From Dehalococcoidia bacterium (lineage in GTDB: Bacteria > Chloroflexota > Dehalococcoidia > Tepidiformales > Tepidiformaceae): 50,688 nt of DNA. Where the stretch lies: the NCBI GenBank assembly GCA_020847765.1, contig JADLBJ010000180.1, positions 1-50,688 of the forward strand, in the 5' to 3' direction. Below are positions 8,233-15,287 of this stretch, piece after piece. The notes beneath the pieces were generated by a model. That model made no database searches, was not told the origin of the DNA, and was given only the letters and a program-made list of their open reading frames with translations. The translations under genes and the position numbers were made by a program. Positions within the stretch are counted from its first letter, which is position 1, and each line of letters starts with the position of its first letter.

Positions 8233-8404
8233 CTTCGCACCCCTCCGGGCCAGACGCCCGGGCTGTGTTCACGCTAGCCCGGCCTCCCTTGCGTCTATCT
8301 TGGCCGTGTCGCTCGCATGCTTGCACTCCCCTCGCAGGAATTCGCGGTACCGTTCGCCGCCTTTCCTCCGTGCTATCGTGATGCTGCCCGTCCCGGCGCC
8401 AACT

Positions 8405-10897
8405 ATGTCCGACCGCCTCCAACGGTACCGCGAGATGCGCGACTTCGATCGCACCGCCGAACCCACGGGCGGCGCGAGTCCCGAGCCTTCCGCGGCGCCA
8501 CGCTTCGTCGTTCAAGAGCACCATGCCACTGCCCTTCACTGGGATTTCCGCCTCGAACGCGAGGGCGTCCTCGTCTCGTGGGCGATCCCCCGCGGCATCC
8601 CACCAGACCCGAAGACCAACCACCTCGCCGTCCACACCGAGGACCACCCGCTCTCCTATATCAGCTTTGAAGGCGAGATCCCGGAGGGAAGCTACGGCGC
8701 CGGGCGCGTCATCCTCTGGGACGAGGGTACATACGACCTCCACAAATGGCGCGACGACGAGGTCATCGTCACCCTCCACGGTCGCCGCCTGGACGGCCGC
8801 TACGCCCTCTTCCAGACCAGCGGCAAGGACTGGATGATCCACCGCATGGACCCGCCGCAGGACCCCGCGCGCGAGCCCATGCCGGAAAGCGTCCAGCCGA
8901 TGCTCGCCCGGCTCGCCGTCGGTCCCCCCGCCGCCGAGGCGTCCTATGCCTTCGAAGTGAAGTGGGACGGCGTCCGCGCCGTCCTCTTCTGCCAGGGCGG
9001 GCGCGTGCGCGTGCAGACGCGCAACCTCCTCGACGCGACGAAGCAGTACCCCGAGCTTGCCGCACTCGGGCAGTCTCTTGGCGCCCGCGAGGTCGTCCTC
9101 GACGGCGAGATCGTCGCCTTCAACGATCGCGGCGTGCCCAGCTTCGAACGGCTCCAGGAACGCCTCGGCCTCACCCGCCCGGCCGAGGTCCGCCGCCGCA
9201 TGCAGCAGGTCCCGGTCGTCTACGTCGTCTTCGACATCCTCTACCTCGATGGCCGCTCGACGACGGCCCTTCCCTATCGCGAGCGCCGCCTCCTCCTCGA
9301 CGGGCTCGGACTCGATGGACCCAACTGGCAGACCCCGGCCTACCAGACTGGCGACGGCGCCGCCCTCCTCCGCGCCACCCGCGACACCGGCCTCGAAGGT
9401 CTGGTGGCGAAACGCCTTGACAGCCCCTACGAGCCCGGCCGGCGCAGCGGCGCCTGGCTCAAGATAAAGAACGAGCAGCGCCAGGAGTTCGTCGTTGGCG
9501 GGTGGACGCCCGGCGCCGGCACCCGCGGGGACAGCCTCGGCGCGCTCCTCCTCGGTTACTACGACCTCACGCGGGCAGACGCCGCCGCCGCTGGCCGCGA
9601 CCAGCGCCTTCATCTCGCCGGCAAGGTCGGTTCCGGCTTCAGCAACCGCACGCTCGCTACTCTCCTCCCGCAACTGCGGAAGCTCGAACGAACGTCGAGC
9701 CCCTTTGCCGTCGGCCAGCCCGAACCTGGCTCCCGGTTTGTCGAGCCCCGCCTCGTCGCCGATGTCTGCTTCACCGAGTGGACCCGTGCGGGTACACTCC
9801 GCCACCCGTCGTTCGAGGGACTCCGCCCGGACAAGGATCCGCGTGACGTCATCCTCGAGACCCCCACCGGCGACTCCGACCCGCGCACGGCGGCGGTCGT
9901 CGGGCGCCCCGGACCAGGCAGCCGTGGTTCGCGCACAGCCCCATTGCCGCCTTCATCGGCAAAGCGGCGGGCCAACAGCGCGCACGCCAGCACCGCCCGC
10001 GTCGACGTGGTGGTCGACGGTCGCACGCTCAGCCTCTCCAACCTCGATAAGGTCCTCTACCCGGCGACCGGCTTCACAAAGGGCGAGGCCATCAGTTACT
10101 ACACGCGCGTCTCGACGGCCCTGCTCCCCCACCTCCGCGGCCGACCGATGACCCTCAAGCGGTACCCCGAGGGCGTCGAGGCGCCCTTCTTCTACGAGAA
10201 GGAGTGCCCGTCCCACGCCCCTTCCTGGGTGCGCACGGCTCCTGTCCCTCGCGGCCGCGGCGAGCCCGACATCAACTACTGCCTGGTGGACGACCTGCCC
10301 ACACTCGTCTGGCTCGCCAACCTCGCCGCGCTCGAGCTGCACCCACTCCTCGCCTCCGCCGAGCAGGTCACCCGTCCCGCGTCTGTCGTGTTCGACCTCG
10401 ACCCCGGACCGCCGGCCGACGTCATCCAGTGCGCCGAGGTCGCCGTCCTCCTGCACGACCTCTTCTCCAGTCTCGGCCTCCAGGTGTTCGCCAAGACATC
10501 CGGCTCGAAAGGCATCCAGGTCTACCTCCCGCTTAACACGTCGGTCACCTATGCCCAGACCAAGCCGTTCGCACAGGCGGTGGCGCGCGTCTTCGAACGG
10601 GAGCACCCGCAGCTCGTGACCAGCAACATGAGCAAAGCCCTCCGTCCGGGCAAGGTGCTTGTCGATTGGAGCCAGAACGACGAGCACAAGAGCACCGTTG
10701 CCGTCTACTCGCTGCGCGCCCGCGAGCGCCCCACTGTCTCGACGCCCGTCACCTGGGAAGAAGTGCGCGCCGCCCGCGACGTTCGCGACCCGGCCCTGCT
10801 GACCTTCCAGACCGACGCCGTCCTCGCCCGCGTCGAAGCGCAGGGGGACCTATTCGCTTCCCTCCTGACCCTCCGCCAGGAGCTCCCGGGCTTCTAG
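8405..10897 (+). CDS. ligD: Multifunctional DNA ligase D (phosphoesterase-ligase-polymerase)
   Basis: The 830-residue protein is the non-homologous end-joining ligase. Domain order is 3'-phosphoesterase (about 25-160, HHATALHWDFRLE, EGEIPEGSYGAG), ATP-dependent ligase (about 175-480, motif I EVKWDG with nucleophile Lys186, DGEIV, EGLVAK) and archaeo-eukaryotic-primase polymerase (about 540-815, metal-binding VFDLDPG at 663-669, KTSGSKG). This order matches Pseudomonas LigD, not the mycobacterial POL-PE-LIG order. ATG 8405 is preferred; ATG 8381 is eight codons upstream and TTG/GTG extensions give non-family sequence. Ku, its usual partner, is not in the window. The stop overlaps the opposite gene in CTAG. 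Confidence 0.93.
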   Translation: MSDRLQRYREMRDFDRTAEPTGGASPEPSAAPRFVVQEHHATALHWDFRLEREGVLVSWAIPRGIPPDPKTNHLAVHTEDHPLSYISFEGEIPEGSYGAGRVILWDEGTYDLHKWRDDEVIVTLHGRRLDGRYALFQTSGKDWMIHRMDPPQDPAREPMPESVQPMLARLAVGPPAAEASYAFEVKWDGVRAVLFCQGGRVRVQTRNLLDATKQYPELAALGQSLGAREVVLDGEIVAFNDRGVPSFERLQERLGLTRPAEVRRRMQQVPVVYVVFDILYLDGRSTTALPYRERRLLLDGLGLDGPNWQTPAYQTGDGAALLRATRDTGLEGLVAKRLDSPYEPGRRSGAWLKIKNEQRQEFVVGGWTPGAGTRGDSLGALLLGYYDLTRADAAAAGRDQRLHLAGKVGSGFSNRTLATLLPQLRKLERTSSPFAVGQPEPGSRFVEPRLVADVCFTEWTRAGTLRHPSFEGLRPDKDPRDVILETPTGDSDPRTAAVVGRPGPGSRGSRTAPLPPSSAKRRANSAHASTARVDVVVDGRTLSLSNLDKVLYPATGFTKGEAISYYTRVSTALLPHLRGRPMTLKRYPEGVEAPFFYEKECPSHAPSWVRTAPVPRGRGEPDINYCLVDDLPTLVWLANLAALELHPLLASAEQVTRPASVVFDLDPGPPADVIQCAEVAVLLHDLFSSLGLQVFAKTSGSKGIQVYLPLNTSVTYAQTKPFAQAVARVFEREHPQLVTSNMSKALRPGKVLVDWSQNDEHKSTVAVYSLRARERPTVSTPVTWEEVRAARDVRDPALLTFQTDAVLARVEAQGDLFASLLTLRQELPGF

Positions 10898-12018
10898 CTC
10901 TGCGGCGAGAGCCCCAGGCGGCGGTCGTTTTCCCGCCAGGCGAGGTCCGTCAGCGCCATCAATCCCCCGGACACCAGCGAATGGCCGCCGAGGAGCACGG
11001 GCATGGGCACGTCCAGGGCTGCCTCCGTCAGTCGGCGCAGGGTCGGCTCGGCGACGCGTGCTGGCTGCAACAGATCGCTCTGGAAGCGGTCCTCTCGTAA
11101 GGGACGCAACCCCAGATGGGCCTCTATCACGCGCGTGTCCAGCACCACGGCGTCGCCCATCTCGGCCAGCCGCCGGAAGAAACGTTCCGGGCCCACCTCC
11201 TCCAGCAGGAACCCGAGGACGGAGCGCGGGCGGTGCCCCGGCGGCGCCGTCGCCAGCCCTCGCTCTTCGCTGATGACGCGCACCCGGCAGGCAGTGTCCC
11301 GCTCCAGGTGCGCCCAGGTCATGCTGCCCACGCGTCCCGCCACCACCACCTCTGCCGTCTTCTCGCAGAGCAGCGGAAGCAGGCCTCGATAGGGCGCCAG
11401 CGGCAGGGCCGCTGCAGCCGCGCTTGTCCCTCCTGCGAAAACTTCGCCCAGCGAAAGCACCGCCAGGTCGGCGGGTGTGTCCAGGTCGAACTGGGTGGCC
11501 GTTGTGCGCGGCAGCACCACCGGGGCGAGGCCGGCCTCGTCCCGCAGGCGCCGCGGCAGGACGTTGTCTCGCTCCAACTCCCCCACGCCGAAGATCGCGT
11601 CTCCGGGAGTCCAGGCGGTCAGGTCCGCCGAAAAGAAGTTGTTGGTTACGAAACGTCCGTCGCGCGCGTCCAGCTGTTCCACGATCAGCCGCAGCTCAGG
11701 CTCGCCGAGCAAGGGCACCGCCCCCGATCCCATCACTGCCGGCCGCTGCAGGCCGTAGCGCGCCACCAGCCCGCGCAGCCGTTCGCCGAAGGCGAAGGGA
11801 TGCCCCGGCCGATCGACGTCCAGCAAGACGTTGGCCGGTAGCGCGTCGAAGGCGCCCACGTCGTCGGTCGCGACGATTGCCGCCTCGAAGCCAGCCGCGA
11901 GCGCCGCCTCGACTGTCCGACGCGCAGCGGCGACTCTGGCCGCCGCCATCGTTCGCTCGGCCGCTCCGTCGCCCAGCCCGCCATGGAAGACCATCAGGAC
12001 CGGCCGCGCGAACGTCAC
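10894..12018 (-). CDS. Conserved hypothetical protein with a nucleotidyltransferase-like N-terminal half
   Basis: The family of this 374-residue protein is not recognised with certainty. The first half reads like a GT-A/MobA/CofC-type nucleotidyltransferase: an early Gly-rich turn (FHGGLGDGAAE), alternating Ala-rich helices with AAIVATDD, a VMGSGAVPLL segment and QFDLDTPADLAVL, which resembles the DIDTPEDL motif of CofC and MobA relatives. The second half (SMTWAHLERDTACRVRV, RSVLGFLLEEVG) matches nothing I know. The GTG start at 12018 is preceded by TAGGCT with a six-base spacer, suggesting a leaderless message. It is convergent with ligD. A role in cofactor or glycan nucleotide activation is possible but unsupported by neighbours. 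Confidence 0.75.
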   Translation of the reverse strand: MTFARPVLMVFHGGLGDGAAERTMAAARVAAARRTVEAALAAGFEAAIVATDDVGAFDALPANVLLDVDRPGHPFAFGERLRGLVARYGLQRPAVMGSGAVPLLGEPELRLIVEQLDARDGRFVTNNFFSADLTAWTPGDAIFGVGELERDNVLPRRLRDEAGLAPVVLPRTTATQFDLDTPADLAVLSLGEVFAGGTSAAAAALPLAPYRGLLPLLCEKTAEVVVAGRVGSMTWAHLERDTACRVRVISEERGLATAPPGHRPRSVLGFLLEEVGPERFFRRLAEMGDAVVLDTRVIEAHLGLRPLREDRFQSDLLQPARVAEPTLRRLTEAALDVPMPVLLGGHSLVSGGLMALTDLAWRENDRRLGLSPQS

Positions 12019-12024
12019 CCTCGA

Positions 12025-12030
12025 AGCCTA
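12025..12030 (-). promoter_or_regulatory. -10 box TAGGCT, leaderless-type
   Basis: On the minus strand TAGGCT is followed by exactly six bases (TCGAGG) and then the GTG start at 12018, so transcription would begin at or next to the start codon. No convincing -35 element is visible. The GAGG within the spacer could also act as a weak ribosome binding site. Confidence 0.45.
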
Positions 12031-12084
12031 CGGCAGAGACGGCCGTCGCCCCAGCCCCCGATCCCCTTCGCCGGCCGAGGGCGG

Positions 12085-12090
12085 TATGCT
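12085..12090 (+). promoter_or_regulatory. -10 box TATGCT before a short upstream ORF
   Basis: TATGCT is seven bases upstream of ATG 12098, the spacing expected if transcription begins at the ATG. It sits about 55 bases after the divergent TAGGCT box of the minus-strand gene, so the two promoters would be back to back. No clear -35 element is seen. Confidence 0.4.
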
Positions 12091-12097
12091 CTCGGCT

Positions 12098-12151
12098 ATG
12101 CGCCTCACGCCGCATCCTCGATTCCACGTCCCGGGCCCACCCCCGCTATGA
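12098..12151 (+). CDS. Possible 17-codon upstream ORF / leader peptide
   Basis: The ORF encodes MRLTPHPRFHVPGPPPL and ends at TGA 12149-12151, overlapping the ATG at 12148 of the next gene as ATGA. Its ATG is seven bases after TATGCT, so it could be the first codon of a leaderless transcript whose translation feeds the membrane-protein gene by coupling. The Pro-rich end (GPPPL) could slow ribosomes. There is no homology to support it, and it could simply be a chance frame. Confidence 0.35.
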   Translation: MRLTPHPRFHVPGPPPL

Positions 12152-12381
12152 CGCCCGGCTGGCCGCACCCGCTGTTCGCCGCTGCCTTCGACCCGGACGC
12201 GCTGGCGGCCGACGAGAAACTGGCGCTCTCGGTATTCGCCGGCGCCGTCGCGCTCTTCGCGTTTGCCGCCGCCTACCACGGTTCGGCCGCCGCCCTGCCG
12301 ATCCCCCGCTGGCTCTTCCGCCGCTCCGGCGAGGCGCTCGTCCTTGTCGCCGTGTATGCGATCGTTCGCACCTGGTCCTGA
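12148..12381 (+). CDS. Small two-helix membrane protein, function unknown
   Basis: The 77-residue protein has two hydrophobic segments, about residues 27-47 (LSVFAGAVALFAFAAAYHG) and 63-76 (ALVLVAVYAIVRTW), joined by a short basic loop IPRWLFRRSGE. This places the loop in the cytoplasm and both ends outside if the positive-inside rule holds. No ribosome binding site precedes ATG 12148, but it overlaps the stop of a short upstream ORF. No family recognised. It ends just before the rplI promoter and is the only gene between the divergent promoter pair and the replication block. Confidence 0.55.
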   Translation: MTPGWPHPLFAAAFDPDALAADEKLALSVFAGAVALFAFAAAYHGSAAALPIPRWLFRRSGEALVLVAVYAIVRTWS

Positions 12382-12392
12382 CGCTCGCTCTC

Positions 12393-12421
12393 TTGCACGA
12401 TGCGCACATGTGTTCTATCGT
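12393..12421 (+). promoter_or_regulatory. Sigma-70 type promoter for rplI-dnaB
   Basis: TTGCAC at 12393-12398 and TATCGT at 12416-12421 are separated by 17 bases, a good match to a housekeeping promoter. The predicted start near 12428 leaves an untranslated leader of about 135 bases before rplI at 12565. The leader holds GC-rich segments but no riboswitch that I recognise. Confidence 0.6.
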
Positions 12422-12564
12422 CATAAGCGGCTGGCGGGGTGAAGAATCGATCAAGCTTTGTCTCACGCGACGATAAGCCGTTGAGCGGCTACCCTTGGAA
12501 GGCTACGTTCCCCTTCGGACCAGCCGGCGGGGCCCGCGCATCCCCACACCACCGAGGTCTCCCC

Positions 12565-13128
12565 ATGAAAGTCGTCTTCTTCCAGGACGTAGAAGGCACG
12601 GCGCAGGTCGGCGACGTCAAAGACGTGAAGAACGGCTTCGCCCGCAACTTCCTCCTGCCCCGCAGCATCGCCGCGCCGGCCACGCGGGACAACCTCCAGC
12701 GCGCCAACGCCCTCTCCCAGAAGGAAGCCCGCCGCCAGGAGCGCCTCGACGCCGACGCCCGGCACCTGGCCGAGCGCATTCAGGGGTACACCCTCACCAT
12801 CGAAGCACGCGTCGGCGAAACCGGGCGCCTCTTCGGCTCCGTCACCAACCGCGACGTGGCCGAGAAGCTGAACGCCAGCACCGGCCTCGCGATCGACCCC
12901 CACATCATCCTCCTCCCCGAGCCGATCCGGGAGCTCGGCGCCCGCCCTGTGGCCATTCGCTTCACGCGCAACGTCTCCGCCGAAGTGACCGTCGAGGTCG
13001 TGCCGGACGAAGCCTCCGGGCCCGCCGTGGCCCGGTTCCTCGCCCAGCAGGCCGAAGCCGAGGCAGCGGCGACTGCCCGCATGCAGACGGCCCCTGCCGC
13101 CGAAGCCGACGACAGCGCCTCCGAGTAA
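12565..13128 (+). CDS. rplI: 50S ribosomal protein L9
   Basis: The product begins MKVVFFQDVEGTAQVGDVKD followed by VKNGFARNFLLP, the signature of the L9 N-terminal rRNA-binding domain. The long connecting helix (about 40-75, NALSQKEARRQERLDADARH) and the C-terminal domain with LFGSVTNRDV are present. At 187 residues it is longer than the usual ~148 because of an Ala/Glu-rich acidic tail after about residue 150. ATG 12565 follows GAGG; the frame is open upstream but only L9 from this ATG matches the family. It stands apart from rpsF, ssb and rpsR, its usual neighbours, and precedes dnaB, a common arrangement. Confidence 0.97.
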   Translation: MKVVFFQDVEGTAQVGDVKDVKNGFARNFLLPRSIAAPATRDNLQRANALSQKEARRQERLDADARHLAERIQGYTLTIEARVGETGRLFGSVTNRDVAEKLNASTGLAIDPHIILLPEPIRELGARPVAIRFTRNVSAEVTVEVVPDEASGPAVARFLAQQAEAEAAATARMQTAPAAEADDSASE

Positions 13129-13191
13129 CACACGAAGGGAGGTGATCGGGGCCCCACGCGCCTGCTTCACCCGCACGGTCCCCTCCTTTCC

Positions 13192-14577
13192 ATGCTCGCG
13201 CCCTTCGAAAAGCTACCGCCCCACGACATCGAGGCCGAAGAGGCCGTCGTCGCCGCCCTCCTCGTCGACAGCGAAGCCGTCTTCGCCGTCTCCCCGATCC
13301 TGAAGCCCGTCGACTTCTTTCGCGAGAAGAACGGCTGGATCTACGACGCCTGTCTCGCCCTCTGGGAACGCGACGAGGCAATCAACCAGATCACCGTCGC
13401 CCACGAGCTCGCCCGCAAGGGCCTTCTGGAAGAGTGCGGCGGCCAGACTTACCTCGCCGAGACGATTCGCAACCTGCCCACCAGCCTCGGCGCGGCCTTC
13501 TACGCCCGTATCGTCAAGCGCGACGCCACTTACCGCGGCCTCATCCACGCCGCCACCGGCATCATGCAGATGGCCTACGAGGCCCCCGCCGAAATCGAGA
13601 CCGTCTTCTCGCGCGCCGAGGAGCTCATCCAGCGTCTCCGCGGCGGCGAGAACTTTCGCGACTTCGTCCACATCAGTCAGCTCCTCCAGGCCTACTTGGA
13701 CGAAGACGTCGAGGCCGTCGAACGCCGCCAGCTCGCCGCCATCCAGACTGGCTTCAACGACCTGGACCAGCTCCTCGGCGGCCTCAAGCGCTCTGACCTC
13801 GTCATCGTTGGCGCACGTCCGAGCGTCGGCAAGTCCAGCTTCGCCCTCGGCATCGCCCGCAACGCTGCTCTGAACCAGCACGCCAACGTCGTCTTCTTCT
13901 CGCTGGAGATGTCGGCCGAACAGCTCGCCATCCGCCTGCTTTCCGCCGAATCTGAAGTCGACAACACCCGCCTCCGCCTGGGCCAGCAGACGGAGCTCGA
14001 AGAGCGGCGCATCATCCGTGCCTCCGGCGAGCTCTCTGAGGCGAACATCTGGTTCGACGACAGCCCCGTCCTCAGCGCCGCTGAGCTCCGCGCCAAGGCC
14101 CGCCGCCTGCACGGCGAGAAGGGCGTCGACCTCATCGTCATCGACTACCTGCAGCTCATGCAGGGCGAATCCTTCGGACATCGCGAGAACCGCGTCCAGG
14201 AGATCAGCTATATCTCCCGCACGCTCAAGGCCCTCGCCCGCGAGCTCGACGTCCCCATCATCGCCCTCGCCCAGCTCTCCCGCGCCATCGAGAACCGCCA
14301 CCCCCGGACGCCCATGCTCTCCGACCTGCGCGACTCCGGGTCCATCGAGCAGGACGCCGACGTTGTCATGTTCCTCAGCCGCGAAGAGCTCTACGTCACC
14401 CCCGAGCAATGGGGACAGCAGCATCCCGAGCTGCCCGACAGCGCCTACCCCAAGGGGGTCGCCCAGGTCATCGTCGCCAAGCACCGCAACGGCCCGACCG
14501 GCAACGTCGAGCTTCACTTCCGCGAGCGTCTCGCCCGCTTCGAAGACTGGAAGATCCGCGCCGAGGACCTCGAATGA
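13192..14577 (+). CDS. dnaB: Replicative DNA helicase DnaB
   Basis: A 461-residue hexameric helicase. The N-terminal domain begins PPHDIEAEEAVVAALL, the linker helix spans about 140-175, and the RecA-like ATPase has Walker A GARPSVGKSSFALGIA, VVFFSLEMSAEQLA (H1a), Walker B DLIVIDYLQLM and the arginine-finger region near AKHRNGPTG. ATG 13192 gives the family start. It unwinds DNA ahead of the replisome. The next two genes are a DnaD-like protein and a DnaC-like AAA+ protein, both plausible loading factors. The stop overlaps the DnaD gene start (ATGA). No intein is present. Confidence 0.97.
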   Translation: MLAPFEKLPPHDIEAEEAVVAALLVDSEAVFAVSPILKPVDFFREKNGWIYDACLALWERDEAINQITVAHELARKGLLEECGGQTYLAETIRNLPTSLGAAFYARIVKRDATYRGLIHAATGIMQMAYEAPAEIETVFSRAEELIQRLRGGENFRDFVHISQLLQAYLDEDVEAVERRQLAAIQTGFNDLDQLLGGLKRSDLVIVGARPSVGKSSFALGIARNAALNQHANVVFFSLEMSAEQLAIRLLSAESEVDNTRLRLGQQTELEERRIIRASGELSEANIWFDDSPVLSAAELRAKARRLHGEKGVDLIVIDYLQLMQGESFGHRENRVQEISYISRTLKALARELDVPIIALAQLSRAIENRHPRTPMLSDLRDSGSIEQDADVVMFLSREELYVTPEQWGQQHPELPDSAYPKGVAQVIVAKHRNGPTGNVELHFRERLARFEDWKIRAEDLE

Positions 14578-15287
14578 GCGGGGAAGCCTTCGCCGGGTTT
14601 CCCGGCCTCAGCAGCGCAACCGCCATCCCGAACCTCTTCTTCAGCGCCGTGCTGCCGACCCTTTCCGCGCCAGGCGACGTCCTCGCCTTCCTCTGGGCGT
14701 CGCGCCTTATCCAGGAACAGCGCGCTGAGGCCCGCTTCGTCACCGCCGGCGAAATCTGGGCCGCGCCCGGCGCCGCCGCCTCGTTCACGGCCCTGGGCGG
14801 GGGCCGCGCCGGCCTCGAGCGCGGCCTCCTCGCCTGCGCGCGCGCCGGTGCCCTCCTCGTGCTCCGCCTCACCAGTGACGACGGCGAAGAGGCTGTCTAC
14901 TTCGTCAACAATCCGGGCTCGCGGCGCGCGGTCGCCCGGGCGCGTGCCAGCGAGATCCGTCTCCGCCCCGGCACTGTCGCCCTGCCCGTGGCCTTCGAAC
15001 CGCGCCCCGGCATCTTTCGCCTGTACGAAGAGCACGTGGGCACCATCACGCCGATGGTGGGGGAGCGCCTGCTTGCGGCGGCCGAGGCTTACCCCGCCGA
15101 GTGGATCGAAGAGGCCTTCCGCGAAGCGGCAGAGCTCAACCTCCGCAGCTGGCGCTACGTCGAACGCATCCTGCAGAGGTGGGCCCAGGAGGGCCGGAGC
15201 AATGAAACGACTGGACGAGATTCTTTCGAAGAGCAGAAACGCCGCTTCCTCGGCGCTGCCCTCGGAACCATCCCCCCAGGCCGCTGA
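14574..15287 (+). CDS. DnaD-domain replication protein
   Basis: The 237-residue protein begins MSGEAFAGFPGLSSATAIPN. The N-terminal part resembles DnaD family winged-helix domains (LFFSAVLPTLS, VLAFLWASRLIQEQ), and the C-terminal part has the DnaD helical core, including LYEEHVGTITPMV and AYPAEWIEEAFREAAELNLRSWRY (written here in pieces: AYPAEWIEEA, then FREAAELNLRSWRY) near residues 160-200. In Firmicutes DnaD helps open the origin and bring in the helicase loader. Here it is coupled to dnaB by ATGA and overlaps the next loader gene by 86 bases, consistent with a replication-initiation module. Confidence 0.88.
   Translation: MSGEAFAGFPGLSSATAIPNLFFSAVLPTLSAPGDVLAFLWASRLIQEQRAEARFVTAGEIWAAPGAAASFTALGGGRAGLERGLLACARAGALLVLRLTSDDGEEAVYFVNNPGSRRAVARARASEIRLRPGTVALPVAFEPRPGIFRLYEEHVGTITPMVGERLLAAAEAYPAEWIEEAFREAAELNLRSWRYVERILQRWAQEGRSNETTGRDSFEEQKRRFLGAALGTIPPGR

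Noticed and set aside
7616-9805. Very long minus-strand open frame (729 codons) opposite the GT9 and ligD genes
   Set aside because: It is antisense to well-supported genes with clear motifs and has the Ala/Gly/Glu-rich composition typical of shadow frames in GC-rich DNA.
12416-12476. Inverted repeat TATCGTC ... GACGATA in the rplI leader
   Set aside because: The arms are only seven bases and 47 bases apart with no supporting stem, so this is likely chance. The TATCGT part is better read as a -10 box.
12481-12495. TTGAGC and TACCCT near rplI as a second promoter
   Set aside because: The spacing is only three bases, and the next upstream TTG element is 26 bases away; neither gives a functional spacer.
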